Source: an uncultured delta proteobacterium (lineage in GTDB: Bacteria; UBA10199; GCA-002796325; 1-14-0-20-49-13). From it: 10,706 bases of DNA. Below, one piece after another: positions 1 through 8,146 of the stretch. The translations under genes and the position numbers were made by a program. Numbering within the stretch: position 1 is the first letter of the stretch; the number at the start of each line of letters is the position of its first letter. The stretch spans positions 1 to 10,706 of the forward strand of contig CAIPVD010000332.1 of NCBI GenBank assembly GCA_903868375.1, in the 5' to 3' direction. Below the pieces are notes generated by a model. The model was not told the DNA's origin. It saw nothing but the letters and a program-made list of their open reading frames with translations, and did no database searches.

Positions 1-218
1 CGATGATGGCGATGATGGCGCTGGCACTTTTCCCGAATATGGTACCTGCATTAAATGATAGCGCATTAAGTTTAACGATCACGAACGCATCATCTTCGCA
101 GCTAACGCTTAAGACAATGCTTATCATAGCATGCATCGGTATGCCGTTTGTGGCCGGTTATACGATATGGATATATCGGGTATTCAAAGGCAAAACCGCC
201 CAAGTCGAGCAATATTAG
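1..218 (+). CDS. cydB: Cytochrome bd ubiquinol oxidase subunit II, C-terminal fragment
   Basis: This is the 3' end of a gene that starts left of the window; about 71 residues are visible, ending at TAG (216-218). CydB is the second membrane subunit of the cytochrome bd quinol oxidase, a high-affinity terminal oxidase of the inner membrane. The visible part has the family's C-terminal pattern: a periplasmic stretch with FPNMVP and NASSSQLTLKTML, then a final hydrophobic helix (IIACIGMPFVAGYTIWIYRVF) and a short cytoplasmic tail beginning with KGK. cydA would be expected upstream, outside the window. The gene ends only 9 bases from the stop of the convergent minus-strand gene, and I see no terminator hairpin between them. 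The family call rests on recognising this C-terminal pattern and is fairly secure. Confidence 0.9.
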   Translation, partial: MMAMMALALFPNMVPALNDSALSLTITNASSSQLTLKTMLIIACIGMPFVAGYTIWIYRVFKGKTAQVEQY

Positions 219-227
219 CCGGGAACA

Positions 228-2042
228 TTATTTTCCTTTTAAGAAATTGTCGAGTTGTGGAGGAGCTTCCGCTGCCTCCTGCAGCATTTTGAACGTTCCA
301 GTTTCTATGACGCCTTCAGGTTTGCCATCAGCGCCAAAGACCCAGTTCTGAAGCTGCGGCGGATATCCGTTTTCCATGGCATATTGCTGAATGACCCTTG
401 AAATGTCTCTATTGTCGGAATAATAATTGTTGTCGCCATAATTTATTACAGTATAGCCATTACCACTGCCTTTTTCGCGCAAGACGGTTATCACATGACT
501 CATGTTTTTGGTCTGAATGGAGACGGCGTGCGCCTCAAAGCCTAATTGATCTGCCACATATGTGACAAATTTGGCAAAGCCTCTGCATACCGTGGTTGGT
601 GTGTGATTGTCCGGATTCGCAAAGTTGTTATGCAATGCAGAATAAATATCATCGGGTGAGATGCTATTTGTCCTGCCGCTTCCATTAGGAATCAGTAAAG
701 CTTGATTATCGTATGTTTGATAAGCGAGCTGTACGAGATCGTTGAGAAGTATTAGCTGCGAACCTTTTGTTAACGATTTTGCCTGTGATATAAGCTGGTT
801 AAGACTTGACGCATTTAATATGAGATTAGCATATTTATTTCTGGTTTCAGTTCCGCTGACTGAAAATAGCTGACCAGAGCCAGAGGGTGATCTATCTGCA
901 GTAACTACCAAACCGTTTTTAGTGTAGCATTCAGCTCCACCTGCAAATGGATTGCCATTTACATAACTAAAATCAGTGTAATTACAATCAACACTTTTTT
1001 CATATAAAGTGCAATTATTAAGAGTACCATTCTGTGTATTGATGCCTTCACATTTTATTTGGCTTCCATTTGGAATAGATGCAGGGTTAACCAACGCGTC
1101 AATAGGTGCGTTACTTGCGTTACCAGGGCTATATTTTGCACCGAACGTAGTTCTAGCCGATACGCCAATGTCATCGCCGTTTGAAGTTGTAGTACCCCAG
1201 TCAATTCCAGCCGATATCCCGAAATAATTCCCCGATTGCATGACCCAGTTATTTGGTGATCCGCCGGTCATATCAAATCGCCCATTAAATCCTAGGAAAC
1301 CCTTTATTGGGATATCGAACGGTTTATCGAACGGATAGGATATAGAACCATGCATCGATCTTGCACCGTTATAATGGAAATCCATCCCCAGATCTACATC
1401 TATGGTCTTTGGGACATCGGCCGACAGTGCAACCGATCCCTTATTGAAGAATGGAAAAACACTGCCCGCATCCTGAACGTCGGCTACGGCAATGTAGTTC
1501 TCGATCAAACCGGATAGCCACATAGAGGAATCTTTGGGTAGATGAATCCCTATGGATGCGCCAGCACTAAATGGCACTGTGACAAGCGGCGAAAGGTTTT
1601 TTCCGTAATAAAAGGCTGCGCTGACTTCCAAACCTTCGCGAAATTCGACAATATCCACTTTTTGCTTGCTGCCGGTAAAGAACTTAAGAGCGGCACTCAA
1701 TCCAAGGACATTTCTATCACTGAAATTTTCTTCGGGAAAAAGGTCAAAGGCAGCTACTGAACCGTAACCCTTTAAAATGAAATAGGGATATTCCAGGTCA
1801 AGGAATTGCTTTTTGTATGAAACGGCAGCTCCAAGCGCCACGTTTTGTTCGCCAGGCCGAAATAGGTTGAATTCAAGGTCCTTCCAATGAAATCTAAGTC
1901 TTGTTTGATTAACATCAGCCTGTGCATCGATAGTTGGCGAAAGTTCATGATTAATTCCAGATTCCTCGTTTGCTTGCTCGGCTATTAAGGGAACCTCAAC
2001 GGTGAGGGTACTGTCGCTTTTGGGTGAAATTGAATCTGTCAT
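228..2042 (-). CDS. Transglutaminase-like domain protein with barrel-like N-terminal region
   Basis: I do not recognise this 604-residue protein as a named family. The C-terminal part (about residues 460-545) reads as a transglutaminase-like fold of the papain-like superfamily: TTVCRGFAKFV with Cys486, SHVITVL with His516 and INYGDNN with Asp537 give a plausible catalytic triad. Activity could be crosslinking, deamidation, or proteolysis. Residues about 48-310 are a series of alternating, aromatic- and glycine-rich strands (for example NYFGISAGIDWGT and DIGVSARTTFGAKY), as in outer-membrane beta-barrels. Residues 331-372 carry four cysteines (331, 344, 353, 372) in an AT-rich stretch. No signal peptide is visible, which is odd for a barrel. 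I chose the start at 2042 because an AGGACGG Shine-Dalgarno sequence lies 9 bases upstream; an in-frame ATG at 2081 has no such site and would add 13 residues. The gene stands alone, convergent with cydB and divergent from tRNA-Leu. Confidence 0.75.
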   Translation of the reverse strand: MTDSISPKSDSTLTVEVPLIAEQANEESGINHELSPTIDAQADVNQTRLRFHWKDLEFNLFRPGEQNVALGAAVSYKKQFLDLEYPYFILKGYGSVAAFDLFPEENFSDRNVLGLSAALKFFTGSKQKVDIVEFREGLEVSAAFYYGKNLSPLVTVPFSAGASIGIHLPKDSSMWLSGLIENYIAVADVQDAGSVFPFFNKGSVALSADVPKTIDVDLGMDFHYNGARSMHGSISYPFDKPFDIPIKGFLGFNGRFDMTGGSPNNWVMQSGNYFGISAGIDWGTTTSNGDDIGVSARTTFGAKYSPGNASNAPIDALVNPASIPNGSQIKCEGINTQNGTLNNCTLYEKSVDCNYTDFSYVNGNPFAGGAECYTKNGLVVTADRSPSGSGQLFSVSGTETRNKYANLILNASSLNQLISQAKSLTKGSQLILLNDLVQLAYQTYDNQALLIPNGSGRTNSISPDDIYSALHNNFANPDNHTPTTVCRGFAKFVTYVADQLGFEAHAVSIQTKNMSHVITVLREKGSGNGYTVINYGDNNYYSDNRDISRVIQQYAMENGYPPQLQNWVFGADGKPEGVIETGTFKMLQEAAEAPPQLDNFLKGK

Positions 2043-2202
2043 ATAGTTAATCCGTCCTATAAGTATTATCGGCTGGACCATATGTCAAAGTTGCGTGTGC
2101 CAAGATTAATTTTTTTAGCCATATTTTGCCCAATTTTATCCATTTTCCTTGCTTTTTAACGGCTTTCCTGGGTAATTTACGCCGAAATTTGCGGGTATTA
2201 AT

Positions 2203-2283
2203 GCGAGGGTGGCGGAATGGCAGACGCGTTGGACTTAGGATCCAATGAAGCGATTCGTAGGGGTTCAACTCCCCTCCCTCGCA
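2203..2283 (+). tRNA. tRNA-Leu (anticodon UAG)
   Basis: An 81-base type II tRNA. The acceptor stem GCGAGGG pairs with CCCTCGC, followed by discriminator A2283. The anticodon stem TTGGA/TCCAA encloses the loop CTTAGGA, with anticodon TAG at 2236-2238, which reads CUN leucine codons. A long variable arm (13 bases including GAAGCGATTC) and a T-arm (AGGGG, TTCAACT, CCCCT) complete the fold. CCA is not encoded; the next bases are CAA. The gene lies 31 bases before tig, so the two are probably on one transcript. A weak promoter candidate (TTGCTT at 2149, TAATTT at 2173, 18-base spacer) lies upstream, but I am not confident in it. Confidence 0.96.
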
Positions 2284-2314
2284 CAATTTATTCAAAATAG
2301 GAGAGGAATTTATC

Positions 2315-3610
2315 ATGCAAACGAAACTAGAAACAGTCAGTTCGGTAAAGAAGAAATTGACCGTCGATGTGCCGGTCGATCGCGTTTTGGCGGCGCTGGA
2401 AAAGGCGTATGCAAGCGTCCAGAAAAAGGCGAAGCTAAAAGGTTTTAGAGAAGGCAAAGTGCCTCGCAATCTTTTGGAGCTCCACTTTAAAGGAGAAGCC
2501 GAATACGAAGCGATCGACATCCTTGTCGATTCAACTTACCGCGAAGCGCTGGAAAAAGAGGCGGTAAATCCAATATCCAGGCCGGAAGTAACTGTCGGGC
2601 CGTTCAGTAAGGACGCTCCTTTCAGCTATACGGCGCAGTTCGAAGTGCACCCGATCATAGAGGCAAAAGATTACACGGGCCTTCATCTTGAAAAGACGGA
2701 ACGTAATGTGACAGACGAGCTTGTGGATAAGCGGCTTGCAGCCATGCAGCGCTCGATGACGCAATTAGATCCCGCAAAAGAAGATACAAAACTTGAGACC
2801 GGCGTCGTTGCCTTCGTTGATTTTAATGGCACCGCCGATGGCAAACCGTTCGAAGGTAGCAAGGCAGACAATTTCATGGTCGATGTGGGCGGCGGTTCGC
2901 TCCTTGCCGAGTTCGAAAAAGAGATCGTTGGAATGAAGGCCGGCGAATCAAGGACGGTCGAATTTAATTATCCGAAAGATTATTTCAATAAAGACCTGTC
3001 CGGCAAGAAAGGCGTTTTCAATGTTAAGGTAAAGGAGCTGAAAGTAAAACGCGTGCCGGAACTAAACGACGATTTTGCAAAGGATTTGGGCGAATACAAG
3101 ACGCTAAAAGAAGTCAAAGAAGATATTAAGAAGCGGATGATCTCGGCAGTCGAGCACGAAGAGAAAATGGAGCTCGCAAACCATGCGCTTGAAGAACTCG
3201 TTAAGAAGCATCAGTTCGAAGTGCCGGAGTCGATCGTTGCGGTCGAGCTAAAGGGAATGTTCGAGCAGTTCGTGCGACAGCTTACGTCGCAGGGAAGAAA
3301 GTTCGAAGATTCAGGAGTGAAGGTCGAGCAGTTCATCGAACAATATAAACCGGTGGCGGAAAATAGGGTGCGCGGTTATTATGTTTTGGATGCCATAGCA
3401 CTTGCCGAAAAAATGGAAGTGACGGAAGCCGAGACCGACGATCGCATAAAAGTTATGGCGGAGCAGTACAAACAGCCAGTTGAGAAGATAAAAGAACATT
3501 ATGCGGAGCATGGCGAGCTAGACAGCCTAAAAATGCAACTTTTACATGAGAAAACCCTTGATTTTGTCGTATCAAAGGCTAAAATCAAGACGAAAAAGGT
3601 GAAAAAATAA
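2315..3610 (+). CDS. tig: Trigger factor, ribosome-associated chaperone and peptidyl-prolyl isomerase
   Basis: Trigger factor binds the large ribosomal subunit at the peptide exit tunnel and shields nascent chains in the cytosol. The 431-residue length is normal for the family. The N-terminal domain carries the ribosome-docking signature GFREGKVP at residues 43-50. An FKBP-type isomerase domain spans about 163-243 (VAFVDFNGTADGKPFEG through KKGVFNVKVKEL). The remainder is the charged, helical C-terminal chaperone domain, ending in a lysine-rich tail (KIKTKKVKK). The start is supported by a GGAGAGGA Shine-Dalgarno sequence 7 bases before the ATG. It is the first protein gene of a tig-clpP-clpX-lon cluster. 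The 31 bases after tRNA-Leu leave no room for a separate promoter, so its mRNA probably arises from processing of a tRNA-containing transcript. Confidence 0.97.
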   Translation: MQTKLETVSSVKKKLTVDVPVDRVLAALEKAYASVQKKAKLKGFREGKVPRNLLELHFKGEAEYEAIDILVDSTYREALEKEAVNPISRPEVTVGPFSKDAPFSYTAQFEVHPIIEAKDYTGLHLEKTERNVTDELVDKRLAAMQRSMTQLDPAKEDTKLETGVVAFVDFNGTADGKPFEGSKADNFMVDVGGGSLLAEFEKEIVGMKAGESRTVEFNYPKDYFNKDLSGKKGVFNVKVKELKVKRVPELNDDFAKDLGEYKTLKEVKEDIKKRMISAVEHEEKMELANHALEELVKKHQFEVPESIVAVELKGMFEQFVRQLTSQGRKFEDSGVKVEQFIEQYKPVAENRVRGYYVLDAIALAEKMEVTEAETDDRIKVMAEQYKQPVEKIKEHYAEHGELDSLKMQLLHEKTLDFVVSKAKIKTKKVKK

Positions 3611-3614
3611 CAAA

Positions 3615-4199
3615 ATGTCTCTAATTCCAATCGTAATCGAGCAAAATGCAAAAGGCGAACGGGCATATGATATCTATTCCAGGCTACTTAAAGATAGAAT
3701 AGTTTTCATAGGTTCCGCCATTAACGACGAAGTGGCGAACGTCATTATCGCCCAGCTGTTATTCCTTGAATCGGAGGCCCCCGATAAGGACGTACATTTA
3801 TATATCAATTCGCCAGGTGGCGATGTCTCGGCAGGGCTAGCCATCTACGATACGATGCAATATATAAAGTGCGATGTCTCTACAATATGTATGGGACAGG
3901 CATCTTCGATGGGCGCGGTACTGCTAACCGGCGGTGCAAAGGGAAAGCGGCTTGCATTGCCCCATTCTCGTATCATGATCCATCAGCCGCTGTCCGGAGT
4001 TCAGGGGCAGGCTTCTGATATCAGCATACATGCGAATGAGATACTACGCGTGAAAGAACGGCTGAACAAGATATTGTCCGAGCATTCTGGCCAACCTGTC
4101 GACCGTGTTCAGGCCGATTGCGACCGAGACTTTTTCATGACGCCCGAGGCCGCAAAAGAATACGGCCTGATCGACGAGATAATGAAGCAGAAAAAATAA
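3615..4199 (+). CDS. clpP: ATP-dependent Clp protease proteolytic subunit
   Basis: ClpP is the serine peptidase that forms a double-heptamer chamber and degrades proteins unfolded and fed in by ClpX (or ClpA). The 194 residues match the usual length. The catalytic triad can be read directly: Ser98 in GQASSMGAVLL, His123 in RIMIHQPLSG and Asp172 in DCDRDFFM. The oxyanion-hole glycine motif INSPGGDVSAG is at about 64-74. The N-terminus (SLIPIVIEQ, then GERAYDIYSRLLKDRIVF) is typical of the mature family start, with at most a short propeptide. The ATG is 4 bases after the tig stop; an AAGGTGA sequence in the end of tig may serve as ribosome binding site. Co-transcription and translational coupling with tig and clpX are likely. 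Confidence 0.98.
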   Translation: MSLIPIVIEQNAKGERAYDIYSRLLKDRIVFIGSAINDEVANVIIAQLLFLESEAPDKDVHLYINSPGGDVSAGLAIYDTMQYIKCDVSTICMGQASSMGAVLLTGGAKGKRLALPHSRIMIHQPLSGVQGQASDISIHANEILRVKERLNKILSEHSGQPVDRVQADCDRDFFMTPEAAKEYGLIDEIMKQKK

Positions 4200-4202
4200 T
4201 CT

Positions 4203-5474
4203 ATGACACAAACGACCGATCCAACAAATTTGGTTTGTTCATTCTGCGGAAAGAACCAGCGCGAAGTGCGTAAGCTCATCGCCGGGCCTTCTTCTTATAT
4301 TTGCGATGAATGCATCGGCCTCTGCAATAATATATTGGAAGAAGAGCATATTCAGAATCAGCAGTGGGTGAGTAGCCTTGGCATACCGAAACCGCACGAG
4401 ATAAAGACGATACTAGACGAATATGTGATCGGGCAATCTCATGCGAAGAAGATACTTTCTGTCGCAGTTCACAATCATTATAAAAGAATAGCGAATCGCG
4501 TATCCGCGCAGGATGTGGAAATTCAGAAGAGCAACGTGCTTCTTCTTGGGCCTACCGGAACCGGTAAGACGCTTCTTGCTAGAACGCTCGCCAAGATCTT
4601 AAACGTTCCATTCACAATTGCCGATGCAACAACGCTAACCGAAGCAGGTTATGTCGGCGAAGACGTCGAAAACGTAATCCTCGCACTGTTACAGGCGGCG
4701 GATTACGACAGGTCGAGAGCAGAACGTGGGATAATCTACATAGATGAGATCGATAAGATCGCGAAGAAGCAGAACGGTCCATCCATCACACGCGATGTTT
4801 CCGGCGAAGGCGTTCAACAGGCGCTGTTAAAAATATTGGAAGGTACCATTGCGCGCGTTCCGCCAAAGGGCGGCCGCAAACACCCGCAGCAAGAATATAT
4901 ACCGGTCGATACGAACGATATACTTTTCATCTGTGGTGGTGCTTTCGTGGGCCTCGAAGATGTGATCGACCAACGGACATCGAAGAAACGGATGGGCTTT
5001 GGCGCCGACATCAAATCGCACGAAGATAGAAAATATGCCGAACTGATGAGGAACGTTACGAACGAGGACCTGATAAAGTTCGGTTTCATACCTGAATTCG
5101 TTGGAAGGCTACCGGTTGTGGCGACGCTCGACGATCTCGATCAGAGCGCGCTCATGGATATACTCACCAAACCGAAGAACGCGCTTATAAAACAATATCA
5201 GCGCCTCTTCGAATTCGAGAAAGTGAAATTAGAGTTCACAGAAACCGCGCTTCAGGCGGTTGCAAAGTTAGCTATAGAGCGCAAGAGCGGGGCGAGGGGT
5301 CTACGCTCAATACTCGAAGGTATCATGCTCGACGTTATGTACGATGTCCCTCTTCATGGGACCGTGAACGAAGTGGTAATAAGCGAAGATGTTATTTTAA
5401 AGGGTGAGAAGCCCGTTATGGTGCTGGGCGGTAAGAAGGAAGAAGAAAAGAAGCCGGAAACCGCCGTCGCGTGA
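4203..5474 (+). CDS. clpX: ATP-dependent Clp protease ATP-binding subunit ClpX
   Basis: ClpX is the hexameric AAA+ unfoldase that recognises substrates and threads them into ClpP. All expected parts are present in 423 residues: an N-terminal C4 zinc-binding domain (Cys12, Cys15, Cys34, Cys37), Walker A GPTGTGKT (116-123), pore loop GYVG (149-152), Walker B with IYIDEID (178-184), the RKH substrate loop (225-227) and the sensor-2 region GARGLRSI. The ClpP-docking loop reads MGF (264-266), a conservative variant of the IGF form. The tail is rich in Lys and Glu. The ATG is 3 bases after the clpP stop with no clear Shine-Dalgarno sequence, which suggests translational coupling to clpP. Confidence 0.98.
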   Translation: MTQTTDPTNLVCSFCGKNQREVRKLIAGPSSYICDECIGLCNNILEEEHIQNQQWVSSLGIPKPHEIKTILDEYVIGQSHAKKILSVAVHNHYKRIANRVSAQDVEIQKSNVLLLGPTGTGKTLLARTLAKILNVPFTIADATTLTEAGYVGEDVENVILALLQAADYDRSRAERGIIYIDEIDKIAKKQNGPSITRDVSGEGVQQALLKILEGTIARVPPKGGRKHPQQEYIPVDTNDILFICGGAFVGLEDVIDQRTSKKRMGFGADIKSHEDRKYAELMRNVTNEDLIKFGFIPEFVGRLPVVATLDDLDQSALMDILTKPKNALIKQYQRLFEFEKVKLEFTETALQAVAKLAIERKSGARGLRSILEGIMLDVMYDVPLHGTVNEVVISEDVILKGEKPVMVLGGKKEEEKKPETAVA

Positions 5475-5498
5475 GGAACGCTTTCAAAAGGGGGAAAC

Positions 5499-7919
5499 AT
5501 GTCAGAAACATTGCTAGTGCCATTGCTGCCGCTGCGCGATATCGTTGTATTCCCGCATATGGTGGTGCCATTATTCGTAGGACGCGAGAAGTCTATCGCG
5601 GCGTTAGATGAAGCGGTCAACAAGGAAAAGGATATCCTTCTTGTTGCACAGGTAAATCCAAAAACGAACGACCCAAGACCGGACGATATTTACAAGGTCG
5701 GAACTCTTGCATCGATCATTCAGCTTTTACGATTGCCGGACGGCACGGTTAAAGTGCTTGTCGAAGGCAAGCGCCGCGGCGAGGTAAAACAGTACGTCCC
5801 GAACGATAATTTCTTCCTTGTTGAAGTGAATTCGATAGACGAACCGGAAGAAACGAACGTTGAATCCGAAGCGCTTATGCGCGGAGTGAAATCTTCGTTC
5901 GAGAACTACGTAAAATTGAACAAACGCATCCCGCCGGAAATGCTCGCCAGCGTCGCGCAGATAGACGATTCGAGCCGCTTGGCGGATACTATCGTCGCGC
6001 ACTTGATGTTAAAGCTACCTGATAAGCAGCAGATACTAGAGATCGCTTCGCCGGCCGGCAGGTTAGAAAAGCTCTACAGTATGATTCAGGCGGAGATCGA
6101 GATATTGCAGGTCGAACGCCGTATCCGCACCCGCGTTAAGAAACAGATGGAGAAGACGCAGCGCGAATATTACCTTAACGAACAGATGCAGGCGATCCAA
6201 AAGGAATTAGGCGAACGCGACGAGTTCAAGAGCGAGCTGCAGGAACTTGAAGAACGCGTTAAGAATAAAAAGATGTCGGCCGAAGCCACGCAAAAGGTGC
6301 AGGCCGAGTTCAAGAAGCTGAAAATGATGTCGCCGATGTCTGCAGAAGCGGCGGTCGTTAGGAACTACATTGATTGGATATTATCACTCCCATGGTACGA
6401 CGTTACGGTAGACAAGAACGATATAAAAGAGGCGGAAAGGGTATTGGACGAAGATCATTACGGCCTTGAACAGCCGAAGGAACGTATCGTTGAATATCTA
6501 GCGGTGAAGAGCCTTGTAGAGAAGATGAAAGGCCCGATCCTTTGCTTGGTTGGCCCTCCCGGCGTCGGTAAAACTTCGCTGGGGCGGTCTATTGCAAGGG
6601 CAACCGGCAGAAAGTTCGTCCGTTGTTCGCTTGGCGGTGTGCGCGATGAAGCAGAGATAAGAGGCCACAGGCGTACGTATATCGGAGCACTGCCCGGCAA
6701 GGTTATCCAGGCGCTAAAGAAATCAGGCAGCAACAATCCGGTGTTCTTGCTCGACGAGATCGATAAGATGGCGTCCGATTTCAGAGGCGACCCGGCGTCT
6801 GCTCTTCTCGAAGTCTTAGACCCAGAGCAGAATAGCACGTTCAACGACCACTACCTAGATATCGATTATGATTTGTCTAACATAATGTTCATCACAACTG
6901 CCAACACGCTGCCGGCTATTCCGCTTCCGTTGCAGGATCGTATGGAGATCATTCGTATTCCTGGCTACACCGAAGTTGAAAAGCTCGAGATCGCGAAACG
7001 TTATCTAATTAAGAAACAGCTCGAGGCTAACGGTTTAACGTCGGAACATATCCACTTTACCGATAGCGCAATAAAGATGGTCATTAGGAACTATACAAGA
7101 GAGGCCGGCGTTAGAAACGTAGAACGCGAGCTGGCCGCTATTTGCAGAAAGGTCGCAAGAGAAGTCGCTATAAACAAAGATAAGTTCAAGAAGATAAACA
7201 TCACGCCGCGCAAGGTGCAGCAATACTTGGGCGTCGAGAAATACCGCTTCGGCCTTGCCGAAGAGCACGACGAGGTCGGTATGTGCACGGGCCTTGCGTG
7301 GACCGAAGTCGGAGGCGAGCTACTAACGAGCGAAGTGACGATTATGCCGGGCAAAGGCAAACTTATCATCACCGGAAAGTTGGGCGATGTCATGCAGGAA
7401 TCAGCTCAAGCTGCCTTAAGCTACGTTCGTTCAAGAGCCGAGGCGTTGGGACTTGATAAGAACTTCTATCAGAACATGGATATACACATCCATCTGCCCG
7501 AAGGCGCAATACCTAAAGACGGCCCGTCCGCAGGTATCACGATGGCAACCGCGATAACCTCCGCGTTACTAAAGATACCGGTAAAGAAAGATATCGCCAT
7601 GACAGGTGAAATCACGCTCCGCGGGCGAGTGCTGCCAATCGGCGGGCTAAAGGAAAAGATCCTTGCTGCTCACAGAGGCAACATCCGCAAGATCATTATG
7701 CCTAAGGAGAACGAGAAGGACCTGAAGGAGATACCGAAGCTGATACTAAAGGACCTGGAAATTGCGCTGGTCGAAAATATGGATCAGGTATTGCCACAGG
7801 CTCTGGCTGTTTCAGATGCATCGAAGATATTCAAAGGCAGAAAGGATGTTGGCGGGCCGGTGAAGATAGTGCCTAAGAAGGGAAAGGAATCGGGTAAGCC
7901 CGTTATATCGGCGAACTAA
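5499..7919 (+). CDS. lon: ATP-dependent endopeptidase La
   Basis: Lon is a homo-oligomeric AAA+ serine protease of the cytosol that removes misfolded and short-lived regulatory proteins. The 806 residues show the full bacterial LonA layout: an N-terminal substrate-binding domain beginning LLPLRDIVVFPHMV, a long coiled-coil segment (about 190-275), Walker A GPPGVGKT (352-359), Walker B VFLLDEID (415-422) and a C-terminal peptidase domain. The peptidase domain has the catalytic dyad Ser677 (KDGPSAGIT) and Lys720 (GGLKEKILAAH). A basic tail of about 30 residues follows the peptidase domain. The start is set by an AGGGGG ribosome binding site 4 bases before the ATG. It follows clpX by 24 bases with no terminator between them. 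No hupB-like gene follows; tRNA genes do. Confidence 0.98.
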   Translation: MSETLLVPLLPLRDIVVFPHMVVPLFVGREKSIAALDEAVNKEKDILLVAQVNPKTNDPRPDDIYKVGTLASIIQLLRLPDGTVKVLVEGKRRGEVKQYVPNDNFFLVEVNSIDEPEETNVESEALMRGVKSSFENYVKLNKRIPPEMLASVAQIDDSSRLADTIVAHLMLKLPDKQQILEIASPAGRLEKLYSMIQAEIEILQVERRIRTRVKKQMEKTQREYYLNEQMQAIQKELGERDEFKSELQELEERVKNKKMSAEATQKVQAEFKKLKMMSPMSAEAAVVRNYIDWILSLPWYDVTVDKNDIKEAERVLDEDHYGLEQPKERIVEYLAVKSLVEKMKGPILCLVGPPGVGKTSLGRSIARATGRKFVRCSLGGVRDEAEIRGHRRTYIGALPGKVIQALKKSGSNNPVFLLDEIDKMASDFRGDPASALLEVLDPEQNSTFNDHYLDIDYDLSNIMFITTANTLPAIPLPLQDRMEIIRIPGYTEVEKLEIAKRYLIKKQLEANGLTSEHIHFTDSAIKMVIRNYTREAGVRNVERELAAICRKVAREVAINKDKFKKINITPRKVQQYLGVEKYRFGLAEEHDEVGMCTGLAWTEVGGELLTSEVTIMPGKGKLIITGKLGDVMQESAQAALSYVRSRAEALGLDKNFYQNMDIHIHLPEGAIPKDGPSAGITMATAITSALLKIPVKKDIAMTGEITLRGRVLPIGGLKEKILAAHRGNIRKIIMPKENEKDLKEIPKLILKDLEIALVENMDQVLPQALAVSDASKIFKGRKDVGGPVKIVPKKGKESGKPVISAN

Positions 7920-7967
7920 GGCGTTCTTTTAAATTCTGCTAGACAATGGCAGATAAAAATTGTAATG

Positions 7968-7994
7968 GTCTCGCCCCGTGAAAAGGGGCGAGAC
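7968..7994 (+). other. Perfect 10-bp hairpin between lon and tRNA-Val, no T-tract
   Basis: GTCTCGCCCC (7968-7977) pairs perfectly with GGGGCGAGAC (7985-7994) around a 7-base loop, but no run of T follows, so it is not a standard intrinsic terminator. It ends 4 bases before the tRNA-Val acceptor stem. It may protect the lon mRNA 3' end or guide processing of the tRNA precursor; that role is inference. Confidence 0.7.
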
Positions 7995-7998
7995 TCTC

Positions 7999-8071
7999 GG
8001 GCGCATAACTCAGCGGTTAGAGTGCCATCCTTACACGGTGGAAGTCGCAGGTTCAAATCCTGCTGCGCCCA
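7999..8071 (+). tRNA. tRNA-Val (anticodon UAC)
   Basis: A 73-base cloverleaf. The acceptor stem GGGCGCA pairs with TGCGCCC, with discriminator A8071. The D-arm stem is ACTC/GAGT. The anticodon stem CCATC/GGTGG (one T-G pair) encloses the loop CTTACAC, with anticodon TAC at 8032-8034. The T-arm is GCAGG, TTCAAAT, CCTGC. CCA is not encoded. It lies 79 bases after lon and is probably co-transcribed with tRNA-Asp, possibly with lon too. Confidence 0.97.
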
Positions 8072-8095
8072 CATTTTTACGAAAGTAAAAAATGT
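8071..8095 (+). other. AT-rich hairpin at the 3' end of tRNA-Val
   Basis: ACATTTTTAC (8071-8080) pairs with GTAAAAAATGT (8085-8095) through a GAAA tetraloop, with one bulged A. It starts on the tRNA discriminator base and is not followed by T residues, so a precursor-processing role is more likely than termination. The rest of the 85-base spacer to tRNA-Asp shows nothing recognisable. Confidence 0.55.
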
Positions 8096-8146
8096 GCCGC
8101 GCCGAAGCTGGAAGCGAAGGTGGGCAGATGATTGAAAATTTAAATG

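Noticed and set aside
2..19. A tandem duplication of GATGATGGC at the left edge
   Set aside because: Only two copies, in frame within cydB as MMAMMA in a membrane segment; likely ordinary coding sequence.
2043..2081. An upstream in-frame ATG at 2081 for the transglutaminase-like gene
   Set aside because: It has no ribosome binding site, while the ATG at 2042 follows AGGACGG by 9 bases.
2060..2088. A minus-strand TTGACA (2088-2083) as a -35 box for the transglutaminase-like gene
   Set aside because: At 17 bases the matching -10 (TACTTA) is poor, and the good-looking GATAAT lies only 12 bases away. A start there would also leave almost no leader before the ribosome binding site.
2043..2202. 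A CIRCE-type heat-shock operator upstream of the tig cluster
   Set aside because: I looked for the TTAGCACTC...GAGTGCTAA dyad and found nothing like it in this interval or before lon.
2047..2520. A 157-codon minus-strand open frame
   Set aside because: It lies antisense to the 5' end of tig and tRNA-Leu, both of which are certain, and its product has no recognisable features.
7940..7966. TAGACA and TGTAAT, 15 bases apart, as a promoter for the tRNA-Val/tRNA-Asp pair
   Set aside because: The spacer is short, and transcription would begin inside the 7968-7994 hairpin. It is possible but not supported well enough to list.
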